From ChocPot-Mid sp043804925 (GTDB lineage Bacteria; Bacteroidota; Ignavibacteria; Kapaibacteriales; UBA2268), in the NCBI GenBank assembly GCA_043804925.1, contig JAZDIP010000063.1, positions 1 through 53,439 of the forward strand: a DNA stretch of 53,439 nucleotides, in the 5' to 3' direction. The notes under the pieces were generated by a model. That model was not told the origin of the DNA and did not search any database. It saw nothing but the letters and a program-made list of their open reading frames with translations. Of this stretch, positions 7,141 through 15,759 are shown one piece after another (the stretch's first letter is position 1; every line of letters starts with the position of its first letter). The position numbers were made by a program, and so were the translations under genes.

Positions 7141-8301
7141 ATGAAACATATTGAATTTTTTATTTTTTTTGGGATTGTAATTATAATTTATTCAGCAATT
7201 AACTATTATATTTTTGCCCGTGGTGCTCAGGCATTACCTTCTTTACCATGGTTCAAAATCAGCTATAATATTTTATTTGGTTTTCTGTTCTCATCTTTCA
7301 TAATCCATGTCATACTCGTTAGACTCTACCCATCATCCTTATGCAGTATTTTCACCTGGTCCGGATTCTTTTGGATGGGTGCGATGATGTATTTTTTTCT
7401 TGGAGTATTACTAATTGATATTTTTCGATTAGTCAATCACTTTTTCCCATTTTTCCCTGAGTTTTTATATAAAAATTACTCTTTAACGAAGCAAATAACT
7501 GCTGGAATAATGCTCCTTGGAGTTTTGATTACATTAATAACCGGCTATATAAATGCATCATACCCGCAATTAAAGCACTTAAATATTACTATAAATAAAA
7601 AAGTCGGCGGATTAAATAAATTAAGGATTGTAGCCGCATCCGACATACATCTTGGCAGTATTATTAATAAAAAAGATTCGCAAAAACTCGTTGATAGAAT
7701 AAATGCCTTAAATCCTGATTTAATTCTGTTTCCGGGAGATATTCTTGATGAATCAGTCGAACCCGTGCTTAAATTTAAATCGGACGAACCATTTAAAAAC
7801 CTGAAATCAAAATATGGTGTATTTGCTGTAACCGGCAACCATGAATACATTAGTGGTATAGGAACAACCGCCCCGCATCTTGAATCCTTAGGTATATCCT
7901 TACTCCAAGATAGTGTCGCTTTAATTAATAATGAAATATACATAGTTGGTCGAAAGGATAGGGCAAGCAAACAATTTGCCAAACAAAACCGTAAACCTTT
8001 GGATGAAATCATGAACGGTATTGACAAAACAAAACCTATAATTCTAATGGACCATCAGCCGATAGGACTTGGTGAGGCAGAACAAAACGGTGTTGACTTT
8101 CAGCTATCAGGACACACTCACCACGGACAGCTTTGGCCCATAAGCTACATCACTAATAAAATATATGAGGTTAGTTGGTGTTATCTGAAAAAGGGAAATA
8201 CACAATATTACATTTCGAGCGGTTACGGTACATGGGGACCACCTGTCAGGATTGGCAATCATCCTGAGTTGCTATTGATTGAATTGGAGTTTGGGGAATA
8301 A
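7141..8301 (+). CDS. Membrane-anchored metallophosphoesterase (YkuE/YaeI-like)
   Basis: 386 aa. About four membrane helices in residues 1-140, then a calcineurin-like phosphoesterase domain. Metal ligands are visible in order: Asp168 and His170 (ASDIHLG), Asp200 (PGDILDE), Asn233-His234 (GNHEY), and His325/His327 (GHTHHGQLWP). Related proteins hydrolyse phosphodiesters or lipid-linked phosphates such as UDP-diacylglucosamine; the substrate here is not known. It follows ispE by 26 bp and may be cotranscribed. Confidence 0.88.
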   Translation: MKHIEFFIFFGIVIIIYSAINYYIFARGAQALPSLPWFKISYNILFGFLFSSFIIHVILVRLYPSSLCSIFTWSGFFWMGAMMYFFLGVLLIDIFRLVNHFFPFFPEFLYKNYSLTKQITAGIMLLGVLITLITGYINASYPQLKHLNITINKKVGGLNKLRIVAASDIHLGSIINKKDSQKLVDRINALNPDLILFPGDILDESVEPVLKFKSDEPFKNLKSKYGVFAVTGNHEYISGIGTTAPHLESLGISLLQDSVALINNEIYIVGRKDRASKQFAKQNRKPLDEIMNGIDKTKPIILMDHQPIGLGEAEQNGVDFQLSGHTHHGQLWPISYITNKIYEVSWCYLKKGNTQYYISSGYGTWGPPVRIGNHPELLLIELEFGE

Positions 8302-8662
8302 AACTAACATTTACAATAAAAAAATTCGAAATTCAAATTCTCATACTGAATAAAGGGGATTTCATTTGGATTTATGAAAAAAATCGTACTAAATGCTTGA
8401 TTTTATTTGTCTGACTTCCCGAAATATTTTTATTTTGGTCAGTTATGATTTTACACACTATCATTAATGAAGTACCAAAATAATTTTATTACAGATTAAT
8501 TATTATTTTTGTTTTTTCCAATTTATTTTGTAATTTACTTTTTTAAAAATTCATTCATTCCTGCAGCAGAGGATAAATCTTTTAAAATAGTTTTCGGGGG
8601 AAAATTGTTTTTTAATTAAAATTTGAAATAATTATTTGTTGTAATATTTATGGAGTAACTTT
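8302..8662. other. Non-coding spacer
   Basis: About 360 bp of AT-rich sequence between the phosphoesterase and the lipoprotein gene. I see no convincing ORF, tRNA or strong terminator. It presumably carries the promoter of the 8663 gene. Confidence 0.5.
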
Positions 8663-9949
8663 ATGAAGTCATTCTTGATTATTTTAATATCTGTCGTATT
8701 ATTTGCCTTTGTCAGTTGCAAAAAAGATGAAACTGTTAAAGGAGATGCTGCAAAAAGCACTACCAATAATAATGAAAAAGTCGGCATCGAAACAGCATCT
8801 GAAATCAATGATTTCACACCTCAATTACCTTACGAATTGAAAGAAGATGGACTCTATGTCTATATTGACGGTCCAGACAAGAAGGAAAGAGTGGACAAGT
8901 TCTGCTTTAATTATCTTCAAAAGAATTATAAATATATTAGAATTCCATCTAATCGTGATAAAATAGTTACCGAAGATGGTCCAAAAACTTATCAGAATTG
9001 CAAAGTATGGCGTTCCTGCGAAAGTAACCTTGGTAAACCATCATTATACGAACTTGGCTATGAGCGGCATGAAGAACGTGAGATCAAACCTGAAGACAAT
9101 AGGTTTGGGCGAAAAAAAATTGTAGAGAAAAAATGGGAAGACCGTGAAAAAAGATTGTATGAGGAAAGTAACTATGATTATATTCTTGATAAATATTTCA
9201 CTCAAATGTCACCGGATGAATTCAGGAAAAACGGTATTGTAATCATTGGTAAACATATTTCAAGAGTAGTGATTAAAACAGTTGAGCATATGCCAAAACA
9301 CAGGCAAAAAATCTTAGTAAGATATGAGAAAATCAGGTATGATTGCAATGGAAATGAAATAAAGAAATACCAACTTGAGCCAAAAGTTGTAGCCAACTTC
9401 AAGAGAATCAATTTTAAAGAAAACATATTTGAATTTATCGAAGAAGAACCTCTGCCGAAGGATGCAAGGTATCTTTCCGATGATGAGTTTACAAGACTTT
9501 GCGAAAATATTCATCAGTTTATTCCAAGGGAATTCGATAAAACTATACATACTACTCATACTTATAGACCGGGATATTACCTGATTGAATATTATAACGG
9601 AAATGTATTGTGTGACTACCAATGTGTTAAATTAGGCAGTAAAGGTAATCCTCCACCTTCGTGGAATGCATTAAGCTTTGACGAACCGGAGTCAATTGAT
9701 GAAGGTTTTGCTTCTGAAAAACCTGAAAAATATGTGTTAATATTAGCTCAAACCAAGGATATTCCTTCTGCAGAACATTATATCAACAAGAAAGCACCTT
9801 ATCCATTGGTGATTTTGCCATTCAAGAAAAATGGCCAATACCTTGTTGGACGTATGTATTATAACAAAAAAGCTGCAGAAAACGAAATGAAGAGATTCGT
9901 TAATATGGGTAAGAAACAAGAATCTATGCAAATCTTACCATTCAATTAA
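8663..9949 (+). CDS. Lipoprotein with a SPOR-like C-terminal region
   Basis: 428 aa. The signal peptide ends in the lipobox FVSC with Cys19, so it is probably lipid-anchored. The middle part is highly charged, rich in Lys/Glu/Tyr, and not recognised. The last 75 residues (from about 355: 'YVLILAQTKDIPSAEHYI', later YLVGRMYYNKKAAENEMKRF) have the strand-helix-strand-strand-helix pattern of SPOR peptidoglycan-binding domains; this is an inference from pattern. The gene is followed by a clear terminator at 9963-10012. Confidence 0.6.
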   Translation: MKSFLIILISVVLFAFVSCKKDETVKGDAAKSTTNNNEKVGIETASEINDFTPQLPYELKEDGLYVYIDGPDKKERVDKFCFNYLQKNYKYIRIPSNRDKIVTEDGPKTYQNCKVWRSCESNLGKPSLYELGYERHEEREIKPEDNRFGRKKIVEKKWEDREKRLYEESNYDYILDKYFTQMSPDEFRKNGIVIIGKHISRVVIKTVEHMPKHRQKILVRYEKIRYDCNGNEIKKYQLEPKVVANFKRINFKENIFEFIEEEPLPKDARYLSDDEFTRLCENIHQFIPREFDKTIHTTHTYRPGYYLIEYYNGNVLCDYQCVKLGSKGNPPPSWNALSFDEPESIDEGFASEKPEKYVLILAQTKDIPSAEHYINKKAPYPLVILPFKKNGQYLVGRMYYNKKAAENEMKRFVNMGKKQESMQILPFN

Positions 9950-9962
9950 AAATGTATTTTGT

Positions 9963-10012
9963 AAAAGACTGTCCATTGCATGATTTTCTTTCTTGCAGGG
10001 CAGTCTTTTTTT
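9963..10012 (+). terminator. Rho-independent terminator after the 8663 lipoprotein gene
   Basis: Stem AAAGACTGTCC (9964-9974) pairs with GGGCAGTCTTT (9998-10008) with one G-U pair, followed by a run of T's. The loop is long (about 23 bases). It lies 14 bp after the stop codon. Confidence 0.85.
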
Positions 10013-10044
10013 ATACTAAAAGTTTAATATCACAGGAATAACTC

Positions 10045-11109
10045 ATGTTGCTTTTTAAGAGGATAAAGACAGTATTCATAATTTGTTTTTTTTTCGTATC
10101 TGCTAATGTACTTTTTGCACAAGCCGATTACGGAAGTACTATTGAAATAATATATTCTAATCTGAATATAATAAATAACTCGATTTATTCTATTAAAAAC
10201 CAAATGAAAAGTCTTGAAGGTTCATTGCAAAAACAGTTAAAAGCACATGGAAAATCTGTTGAAGAAAATAAATTAAATACACAAGCAAATACCAAAGATA
10301 TTACTACTCTAAAAACAGAAATGAGAACTATTGATACTGCTTACCAAAAGGTAATGAAAAAGTATGAGGAAATTATTGCGAACATGGATGATGTTGATTA
10401 CAAATTATTACGTGTTGATTCTTCATTTGTTGATTTGAACCAGGAGCTTGATGACCTTAGAAATAAATTTATTTTTCTTACTACCGAATATTTTGAACTT
10501 AAAAATCAGTTTGTAAAAATTCCTGAAATTATGTTTTGTCAAAATTGTAAACCGAAAATATTTTTTGGTTTAAATCACAACCAATATCTTTTTGACCCCA
10601 ACAGTGATATTGCCGTTGAGCCATCCTTCTCGTTGGAATGTGGTTACAATTACAATAACAACTTTTCAATTTGGCTTAATTACAATTTTCCTTTTTTTGT
10701 AACTGTATCTGAAGATGAAGTTCAAAATTTGAAATTAAGTGATAAATGGAAATCAAATATTTTAACATTAGGTGTATCTTATAATTTTTTAGAAGACAGA
10801 AACTTTGAATTCCGGTTTGGCGGAGGTTTTTACTATGGTTCTGCAACTTACGATAAATTTAATAATGACGATTCAGGATTTTTTAGGGAAGAATCCGAAG
10901 ATGTTTCTTCCGTCGGTTTCAATGCTAAGTTTGAATTGAGTTATAATGAGTTCTACTCGAAAATACCTTTGGAAGTATTTGTGAGTGCTAATACTTTGTT
11001 TGCACTTGAAAAAATAACAATGAATCCCGGTTTAAGCAAATCGTTCGATTTAGGAAATTCATTATTTTATGTGTCTTTAGGAATAAAATTTAATTTTTGG
11101 AGAATTTGA
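10045..11109 (+). CDS. Secreted coiled-coil protein with C-terminal outer-membrane beta-barrel
   Basis: 354 aa. A signal peptide (…FFFVSANVLFAQA) is followed by a heptad-rich helical region, about residues 30-150 (SLEGSLQKQLKAHGKSVEEN and on). From about 165 there are alternating-hydrophobic strands ending in an aromatic residue (…SLGIKFNFWRI), typical of an 8-10 strand outer-membrane barrel. Probably an outer-membrane protein that reaches into the periplasm. No named family recognised. It precedes the vWA-OmpA gene by 70 bp, and the two may work together at the cell envelope. Confidence 0.7.
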   Translation: MLLFKRIKTVFIICFFFVSANVLFAQADYGSTIEIIYSNLNIINNSIYSIKNQMKSLEGSLQKQLKAHGKSVEENKLNTQANTKDITTLKTEMRTIDTAYQKVMKKYEEIIANMDDVDYKLLRVDSSFVDLNQELDDLRNKFIFLTTEYFELKNQFVKIPEIMFCQNCKPKIFFGLNHNQYLFDPNSDIAVEPSFSLECGYNYNNNFSIWLNYNFPFFVTVSEDEVQNLKLSDKWKSNILTLGVSYNFLEDRNFEFRFGGGFYYGSATYDKFNNDDSGFFREESEDVSSVGFNAKFELSYNEFYSKIPLEVFVSANTLFALEKITMNPGLSKSFDLGNSLFYVSLGIKFNFWRI

Positions 11110-11179
11110 ATCCTAGAATTAAATTTTGTATAATTACTTTTAATAAAATTTGTAACATTAAAACTTGGAGAGTATTATC

Positions 11180-12520
11180 ATGAAAAAATATTTACTTGTA
11201 TTAGTTTTATCATTACTATTTGCTAATGTTCAGCCATCATTGTCGCAGACAGCAATAAAAAAAGTTGATTTTAATAATATCCAACTAAAAAACGGGGATG
11301 TTAATGTCGATATCTACAATATTGATATGTCTGATTTCCCTGATTCTGTAAAGATTTATTTAACCATTAAGGATAGATATGGAAATCACATAACACATCT
11401 TGCTCCTCCTTATAATAAAAAAAATATTGCTATCTGGAAGGATGTTATCGAAACAATTGAAGGGAAACAACATTATATCGAAAAATTCCTTATTGAAGAA
11501 TTTCATGAAGAATCTGCACCCGAATTCATCACATCATTTGTATTGGATTATAGCGGCTCTATGAACGGTGAAACTTTCAAAACCGAATGTGCAATGGATA
11601 CAGTAAAACAATTTATTCGTATTGGCAAAGATGAGTTCGATATTATCCAATTTGACCATCACTTTGAAAATCCTGTAAAACTATCAAACGATACATCCGA
11701 TTTGACAAAACTCTTGCCGTATTCTAAATTTGGCGGTGCAACAGCTTTGTATTTTTCATCACTTGAGGGATTGAAAAACATTGTAAAATCAAAAAAAGCA
11801 AAAGTTGCTATATTATTCACTGATGGGAGAGACAACGCTTCATTCCCATATTCCGCTGATGAATTAGTACTAAAAGCAAGACAGACAAATACAAAAATAT
11901 TTGTTATTGGTTATGGTTCTACCTTGATAGATATACTTTCGAAAATTGCAAAACAAACCGGAGGAAAGGCATATTTTCCTGATAGTTTAAGTCAACTCGA
12001 AAGTATATTTTCAGATATATATAAGTCTTTGAATGTATATTATGTTATAACCTACAAACTTATTAAACCAAAGATTAACGAGCATAACGTTACTGTTAAT
12101 TTGCTTTTCCCGGGATTATCTGATGTAGTAAACTGCAATAAAGACTATTTTATTAACCCTGTCCCGATTAATGAATCCTGGTGTGGACATTTTGCACTTT
12201 TCCAAAAAGGAAGCGACGTGGTTGACCAAAGTTTTTATCCTTTAATTAAAAGATTAGCAGATTATCTTGTGAACAATCGGGATAAAAAAATTAGTATTTA
12301 CGGACATACCGACTCTTTTGGTGACAGTTTCGACCAAAAAGATTTGTCACTTCGCAGGGCTTATAATGTAAAAAATATTTTAATGGATTACGGTGTTGAC
12401 ATAGACCAGATATTAAACATCGAAGGACTCGGATTTGAAAAACCAATCCACCCGGATGACAAATGCTGCCCTTGGATGCAGTATGAAAATAATAGAGTTG
12501 AGGCGGTGTTTGAGAATTAG
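11180..12520 (+). CDS. vWA-domain protein with C-terminal OmpA-like peptidoglycan-binding domain
   Basis: 446 aa from ATG 11180, chosen because GGAG lies 9 bp upstream and the signal peptide MKKYLLVLVLSLLFANVQ begins here; a TTG at 11165 would only add five residues. The von Willebrand A domain has a full MIDAS metal site: DYSGS (Asp123, Ser125, Ser127), GGATALY (Thr) and FTDGRDN (Asp). The last ~110 residues match OmpA-like domains: IYGHTDSFGDSFDQKDLSLR, RAYNVKNIL, and a final ENNRVE in place of NRRVE. Likely anchored to peptidoglycan in the periplasm and exposing a metal-dependent protein-binding domain. The vWA-OmpA fusion is less common than either part alone. Confidence 0.88.
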   Translation: MKKYLLVLVLSLLFANVQPSLSQTAIKKVDFNNIQLKNGDVNVDIYNIDMSDFPDSVKIYLTIKDRYGNHITHLAPPYNKKNIAIWKDVIETIEGKQHYIEKFLIEEFHEESAPEFITSFVLDYSGSMNGETFKTECAMDTVKQFIRIGKDEFDIIQFDHHFENPVKLSNDTSDLTKLLPYSKFGGATALYFSSLEGLKNIVKSKKAKVAILFTDGRDNASFPYSADELVLKARQTNTKIFVIGYGSTLIDILSKIAKQTGGKAYFPDSLSQLESIFSDIYKSLNVYYVITYKLIKPKINEHNVTVNLLFPGLSDVVNCNKDYFINPVPINESWCGHFALFQKGSDVVDQSFYPLIKRLADYLVNNRDKKISIYGHTDSFGDSFDQKDLSLRRAYNVKNILMDYGVDIDQILNIEGLGFEKPIHPDDKCCPWMQYENNRVEAVFEN

Positions 12521-12579
12521 AGGTGTTTTTATCATCAATGTTGATTATTAAATTTTGTTAAAATATTTTAAGAAGTACA

Positions 12580-12945
12580 ATGATTATTAGCAATATAGGC
12601 AAATTTCGTCCTGAGATCGAGAAAGAGATTGAAGATAGAGGTTATCATATTTTAAATCAATCTTTACCATCTAATAGTTATCCAAATAAATTCCCAAAAT
12701 TTAAGAAACTGGATGAAATAAAAATTGGAAAAATTTATACAATTAGATTGTTCATCAGGATAACTAATAGCAGGTATCCAACAATAGATAGTGGTTTAGT
12801 AGATATTAAAATTACCAGAAAAACAAAGGATAACTACATCGGAGAAATTCTAACATTATTACCTGATAGTTTTCCTCTCACAAAAGGACAAAGCATCAAT
12901 TTAAAAAAAGAGGAAATACTTTATGAGCAAATCAATTACAATTAA
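12580..12945 (+). CDS. Small protein, possibly DUF2314-like
   Basis: 121 aa with no signal peptide. 'LDEIKIGKIYTIRLFIRI' and 'DNYIGEILTLLPDSFPLTKG' followed by QSINLKKEEILY resemble the beta-rich core of DUF2314-type proteins ('..G..~v~v.......~.G.l.n.P......Gd.v.~~~~~i'). The match is by eye and weak. It sits 59 bp after the vWA-OmpA gene and may be cotranscribed. Confidence 0.5.
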   Translation: MIISNIGKFRPEIEKEIEDRGYHILNQSLPSNSYPNKFPKFKKLDEIKIGKIYTIRLFIRITNSRYPTIDSGLVDIKITRKTKDNYIGEILTLLPDSFPLTKGQSINLKKEEILYEQINYN

Positions 12946-13992
12946 ACAAGGTTTCTCAACAATTGTTCAATTATTGAGTTTAGGAACATAGGGATAGAAT
13001 TGAATTTACACTTCCCACTGTGATTTCACATAAAAATATTTGATTTATTGAGTTTATAATATTACTCCTCACAAGCTCACCGTATTCTCCTCTATATATT
13101 TATCCGCTTCTGCTTTGGGTATTCGTGCTTGTTAATTTTTTTGAATTAAATAAAGTGTTCTTTTAAAAGAATAAATGGTCAAAATGATACCGAAGTTAAG
13201 ATTATTTTCTACTTTCTGTTTTCTAACTTTCTATTTTCTGTTTTTCTGATTTCTTTTTTCTAAATCCGTGATCCCGACGGGATTCGCTGAGGGTTAAATA
13301 TATTAGTAATAATGCGAATATAGGGTGCCTCAGGGGGCGGTTGGGGGACGGTCAAGTGAATTCTCGGAGGATTCGAACCCTGACCATTTTTCTTTAAAAT
13401 ATTTTCTAAAAAAATATTTTTTCTGCATGGAAAATTACGATATTTTTCTCACTTTTTATCAATTTTTAAAAATTATTTCCAAATAAATTATTTTTTTAAG
13501 TTTGTTTGTTAGCTTGAAAATTATTTTCAAAAAAAACTGCATTTTTTTGTTCTCAGAAACTAAATTGCCAATAAAAATTAGAAATAATTTTAATAATTTT
13601 CAACTCTAAAAAAAAATTATGGATTGAATCCAAAAAATTCCTAAATATTTTTTAAAAAATTTAAATAAATTAAAAAAAATTAAAAAAAATTAAAAAAAAC
13701 TTCATGTGTGAATTGACCATTCCTAAAAAAATTAAAAAATTTCGAAAAAAAATTAAAAAATCCTAAATAAATTTAAATAAATTAAAAAATATTTTATATG
13801 GAATTTTTATTTTCTAAGATTTATTATTGATATGGTTAAAGTTTTAAAGAATAAAACCCAATGAAAAAGCAGAAATCCCAACTTTCTACTCGTAATTTTT
13901 CAAGGTATAAAGCAGTTTCAGATTTATTGTTTTGATTAATTCTTTCAGTTTATTCACGATAATTGCTTCACCTCAGTATATAAACCGGTTGT
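12946..13992. repeat. Repeat-rich, gene-free spacer
   Basis: About 1 kb without a believable gene. It holds a pyrimidine-rich simple repeat of TTTCTGTTTTCTAACTTTC units (about 13194-13260), a near-palindrome ATCCCGACGGGAT (13271-13283), a more GC-rich stretch (13320-13385) with a tRNA T-loop-like GGATTCGAACC, and a long low-complexity tract of TTAAAAAAAATT / AAATTTAAATAAATT words (about 13600-13800). It separates the housekeeping/envelope genes from the accessory region and may mark a junction. Confidence 0.55.
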
Positions 13993-14310
13993 TTAAGTTA
14001 TTCGTATTCCATGCTTCAGTATTTCGTTAACGAAAAAATCATCTTCTGTAAAATCTTCAGGTCGGAACGGCATAGGGGATATATCTGTATTGATAGCAAC
14101 AATATATTTACGAATTTTATCTTTATCCATAAACCGGTTACCGGAAAAATCTTTTGACACAAGAGCAAGGTCAATATCGCTATATTGATTATTCGTACCT
14201 TTTGCATATGAGCCATATAATACTGATTGCTCAATTGAGATATGGTTGCTCTCAAGTTCTCGGATAAGAGCTTTGATGGTATTTAATATGTTATCAGGGA
14301 TTTTATCCAT
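13993..14310 (-). CDS. MNT-type minimal nucleotidyltransferase (antitoxin-like partner)
   Basis: 105 aa. 'LYGSYAKGTNNQYSDIDLAL' is the pol-beta nucleotidyltransferase signature GS-x(10)-DxD. Members paired with HEPN proteins adenylylate or otherwise modify the HEPN partner. The start overlaps the end of the HEPN gene by 28 bp, so the two are expressed together. Length is normal for the minimal family. Confidence 0.85.
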   Translation of the reverse strand: MDKIPDNILNTIKALIRELESNHISIEQSVLYGSYAKGTNNQYSDIDLALVSKDFSGNRFMDKDKIRKYIVAINTDISPMPFRPEDFTEDDFFVNEILKHGIRIT

Positions 14311-14681
14311 TGTAATTCGGTTTTAATTTTATTAAAATTATTATCAGTATAATCCAAAGTTGCCATCTTATAAAAGCCAAACTTTCTATCCGGATATCTC
14401 GATTCAATATTAAAATCAGTAACACGAAGATAGAACTCAGTTTGCTCATCATTTAACTCAAGATTAGATAATTTGGCTAATTTTACCAAATCGTGCAATC
14501 TTGGTGGTGTTTCGTTATTGATAAAACAAAAATATGCTTTTAATGCTTTTTCTAATACAAGATGTCCAATATATAAGCACCAATGATAATCTCGTGATGC
14601 AAAAAGACGCTCAGCAACAGCTAAATCGCTTTCTGCACTTGATAACCAATAGTTTATTTGTTCTTGTATTTCCATTTTCAT
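14283..14681 (-). CDS. HEPN-domain protein, partner of the MNT nucleotidyltransferase
   Basis: 132 aa from ATG 14681; ATG 14705 and 14675 are alternatives, and no Shine-Dalgarno decides between them. 'INYWLSSAESDLAVAERL', 'HLVLEKALKAYF', 'PPRLHDLVKLA' and 'ESRYPD' are the signature of the HEPN family in MNT/HEPN modules. The RX4-6H RNase motif of HEPN toxins is not evident, so toxicity should not be assumed. It lies 67 bp downstream of the WYL gene on the same strand. Confidence 0.85.
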   Translation of the reverse strand: MKMEIQEQINYWLSSAESDLAVAERLFASRDYHWCLYIGHLVLEKALKAYFCFINNETPPRLHDLVKLAKLSNLELNDEQTEFYLRVTDFNIESRYPDRKFGFYKMATLDYTDNNFNKIKTELQWIKSLITY

Positions 14682-14772
14682 TAATGACAATTTATTTATA
14701 AACAAATATAGATAAATATTTTATATGGACATTAAATTCAGAAAATTATTTTCTTATTTTTTTAACTTATTC

Positions 14773-15756
14773 CTACTCATAATTCCTCAGCGTATTATGC
14801 AGATTCAAATTGAGAATCTTAATAAGTTCCTTCGGCTTAACAACGGTTATTGCTTCGCCCCAGCTCATGAGCCATGAAATGAAATCATCAACTAGTGGTA
14901 CTCGCAATTCAATGAGTAAGTTTCCATGTGAATCCTTCGATAGCTTTTGGGACTGATGGAAAGACCTGTTCTCAAAATAGACATTGTAAAGTTTGTTGAT
15001 TCGCAAAACAACTTTCTTCAAATCTCCATGATAAACGCCGAAGCGATATTTCGACCACTTTGTGAAATCAAATATTGGTGCTTTGTAGCGGTGATATTCA
15101 ATTGGTTCCAACTTGTCAATATACTGAACTGCGAGTGCTATGTGATGACCATGATACGGTACATAAGCAACACAATATAGTGAACCTGCATAATAGAAAA
15201 AGCATCGCAACAAAATATCGAATTTTTTCGTTTTATCCCTGCCTCCAGTGCGATATTCGACTTTTACCCATTGCTCTTCGGAAATATATTTAATTATTCG
15301 GCGAATCATCGGGTCTTTTTGTGTGTAATCGTACTGCCCAATATTTTGGTCCCAATACAAGCTATCATAAGAAAAAACTTCCTGTGGAGCAATTTCTTCG
15401 AGCTTGTCTGTCAATGCTTTCATTTCTTCTTCAATAACCGTCTTCCTGAATGCCTTTAAATGTGCTTTAAGGATATGAAATGATAGAATCTGATTTTTCT
15501 CAAAGTGAACATGCCCTCTTGCTTTAATGGCAGATTTGTCGAGCTTCCAGATATTTTTCTTGCCATCTTTTTGTGAAATAAGCATCGGTTCGCACTCCTG
15601 CAACAAACTCAAATCCCTTTGAATACTTCGTAAACTCGTAGTACCAAATTCATCTTCTATCAAATCATGAGCTTCGTCGGTTGTGAATTTCTTACCATTC
15701 AACAATTTCTTATAAAGAAAAAGTACCCTTGCTGTTTTTGCTGATTCTGTATCCAT
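14773..15756 (-). CDS. WYL-domain transcriptional regulator
   Basis: 327 aa. An N-terminal winged helix (about 1-65; 'TTSLRSIQRDLSLLQE' is the recognition part of YafY/DeoR-like wHTH) and a central WYL domain (about 145-240; 'EEQWVKVEYRTGGRDKTKKF') with a C-terminal WCX-like extension. WYL regulators bind nucleic acid or nucleotide ligands and often control defence genes. The start is 3 bp after the stop of the CHAT gene, so it is cotranscribed with it. Confidence 0.88.
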   Translation of the reverse strand: MDTESAKTARVLFLYKKLLNGKKFTTDEAHDLIEDEFGTTSLRSIQRDLSLLQECEPMLISQKDGKKNIWKLDKSAIKARGHVHFEKNQILSFHILKAHLKAFRKTVIEEEMKALTDKLEEIAPQEVFSYDSLYWDQNIGQYDYTQKDPMIRRIIKYISEEQWVKVEYRTGGRDKTKKFDILLRCFFYYAGSLYCVAYVPYHGHHIALAVQYIDKLEPIEYHRYKAPIFDFTKWSKYRFGVYHGDLKKVVLRINKLYNVYFENRSFHQSQKLSKDSHGNLLIELRVPLVDDFISWLMSWGEAITVVKPKELIKILNLNLHNTLRNYE

Positions 15757-15759
15757 AAA

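Noticed and set aside
7545..8027. Minus-strand 160-codon ORF inside the metallophosphoesterase gene
   Set aside because: Shadow of a gene with intact catalytic motifs on the plus strand; the shadow protein has no recognisable features.
13360..13390. tRNA-like T-loop word (GGATTCGAACC) in the 13-kb spacer, read on either strand
   Set aside because: The flanking bases do not form a proper T-stem and no acceptor, D or anticodon arm can be drawn around it. At most a tRNA 3'-end remnant.
14283..14681. Calling the HEPN protein a toxin RNase
   Set aside because: The RX4-6H motif that defines HEPN RNase toxins is not evident, so only the HEPN/MNT family pairing is claimed.
14947..15459. Plus-strand ORFs inside the WYL regulator gene
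   Set aside because: Antisense shadows with Cys/Phe-rich composition; WYL and wHTH motifs are clear on the minus strand.
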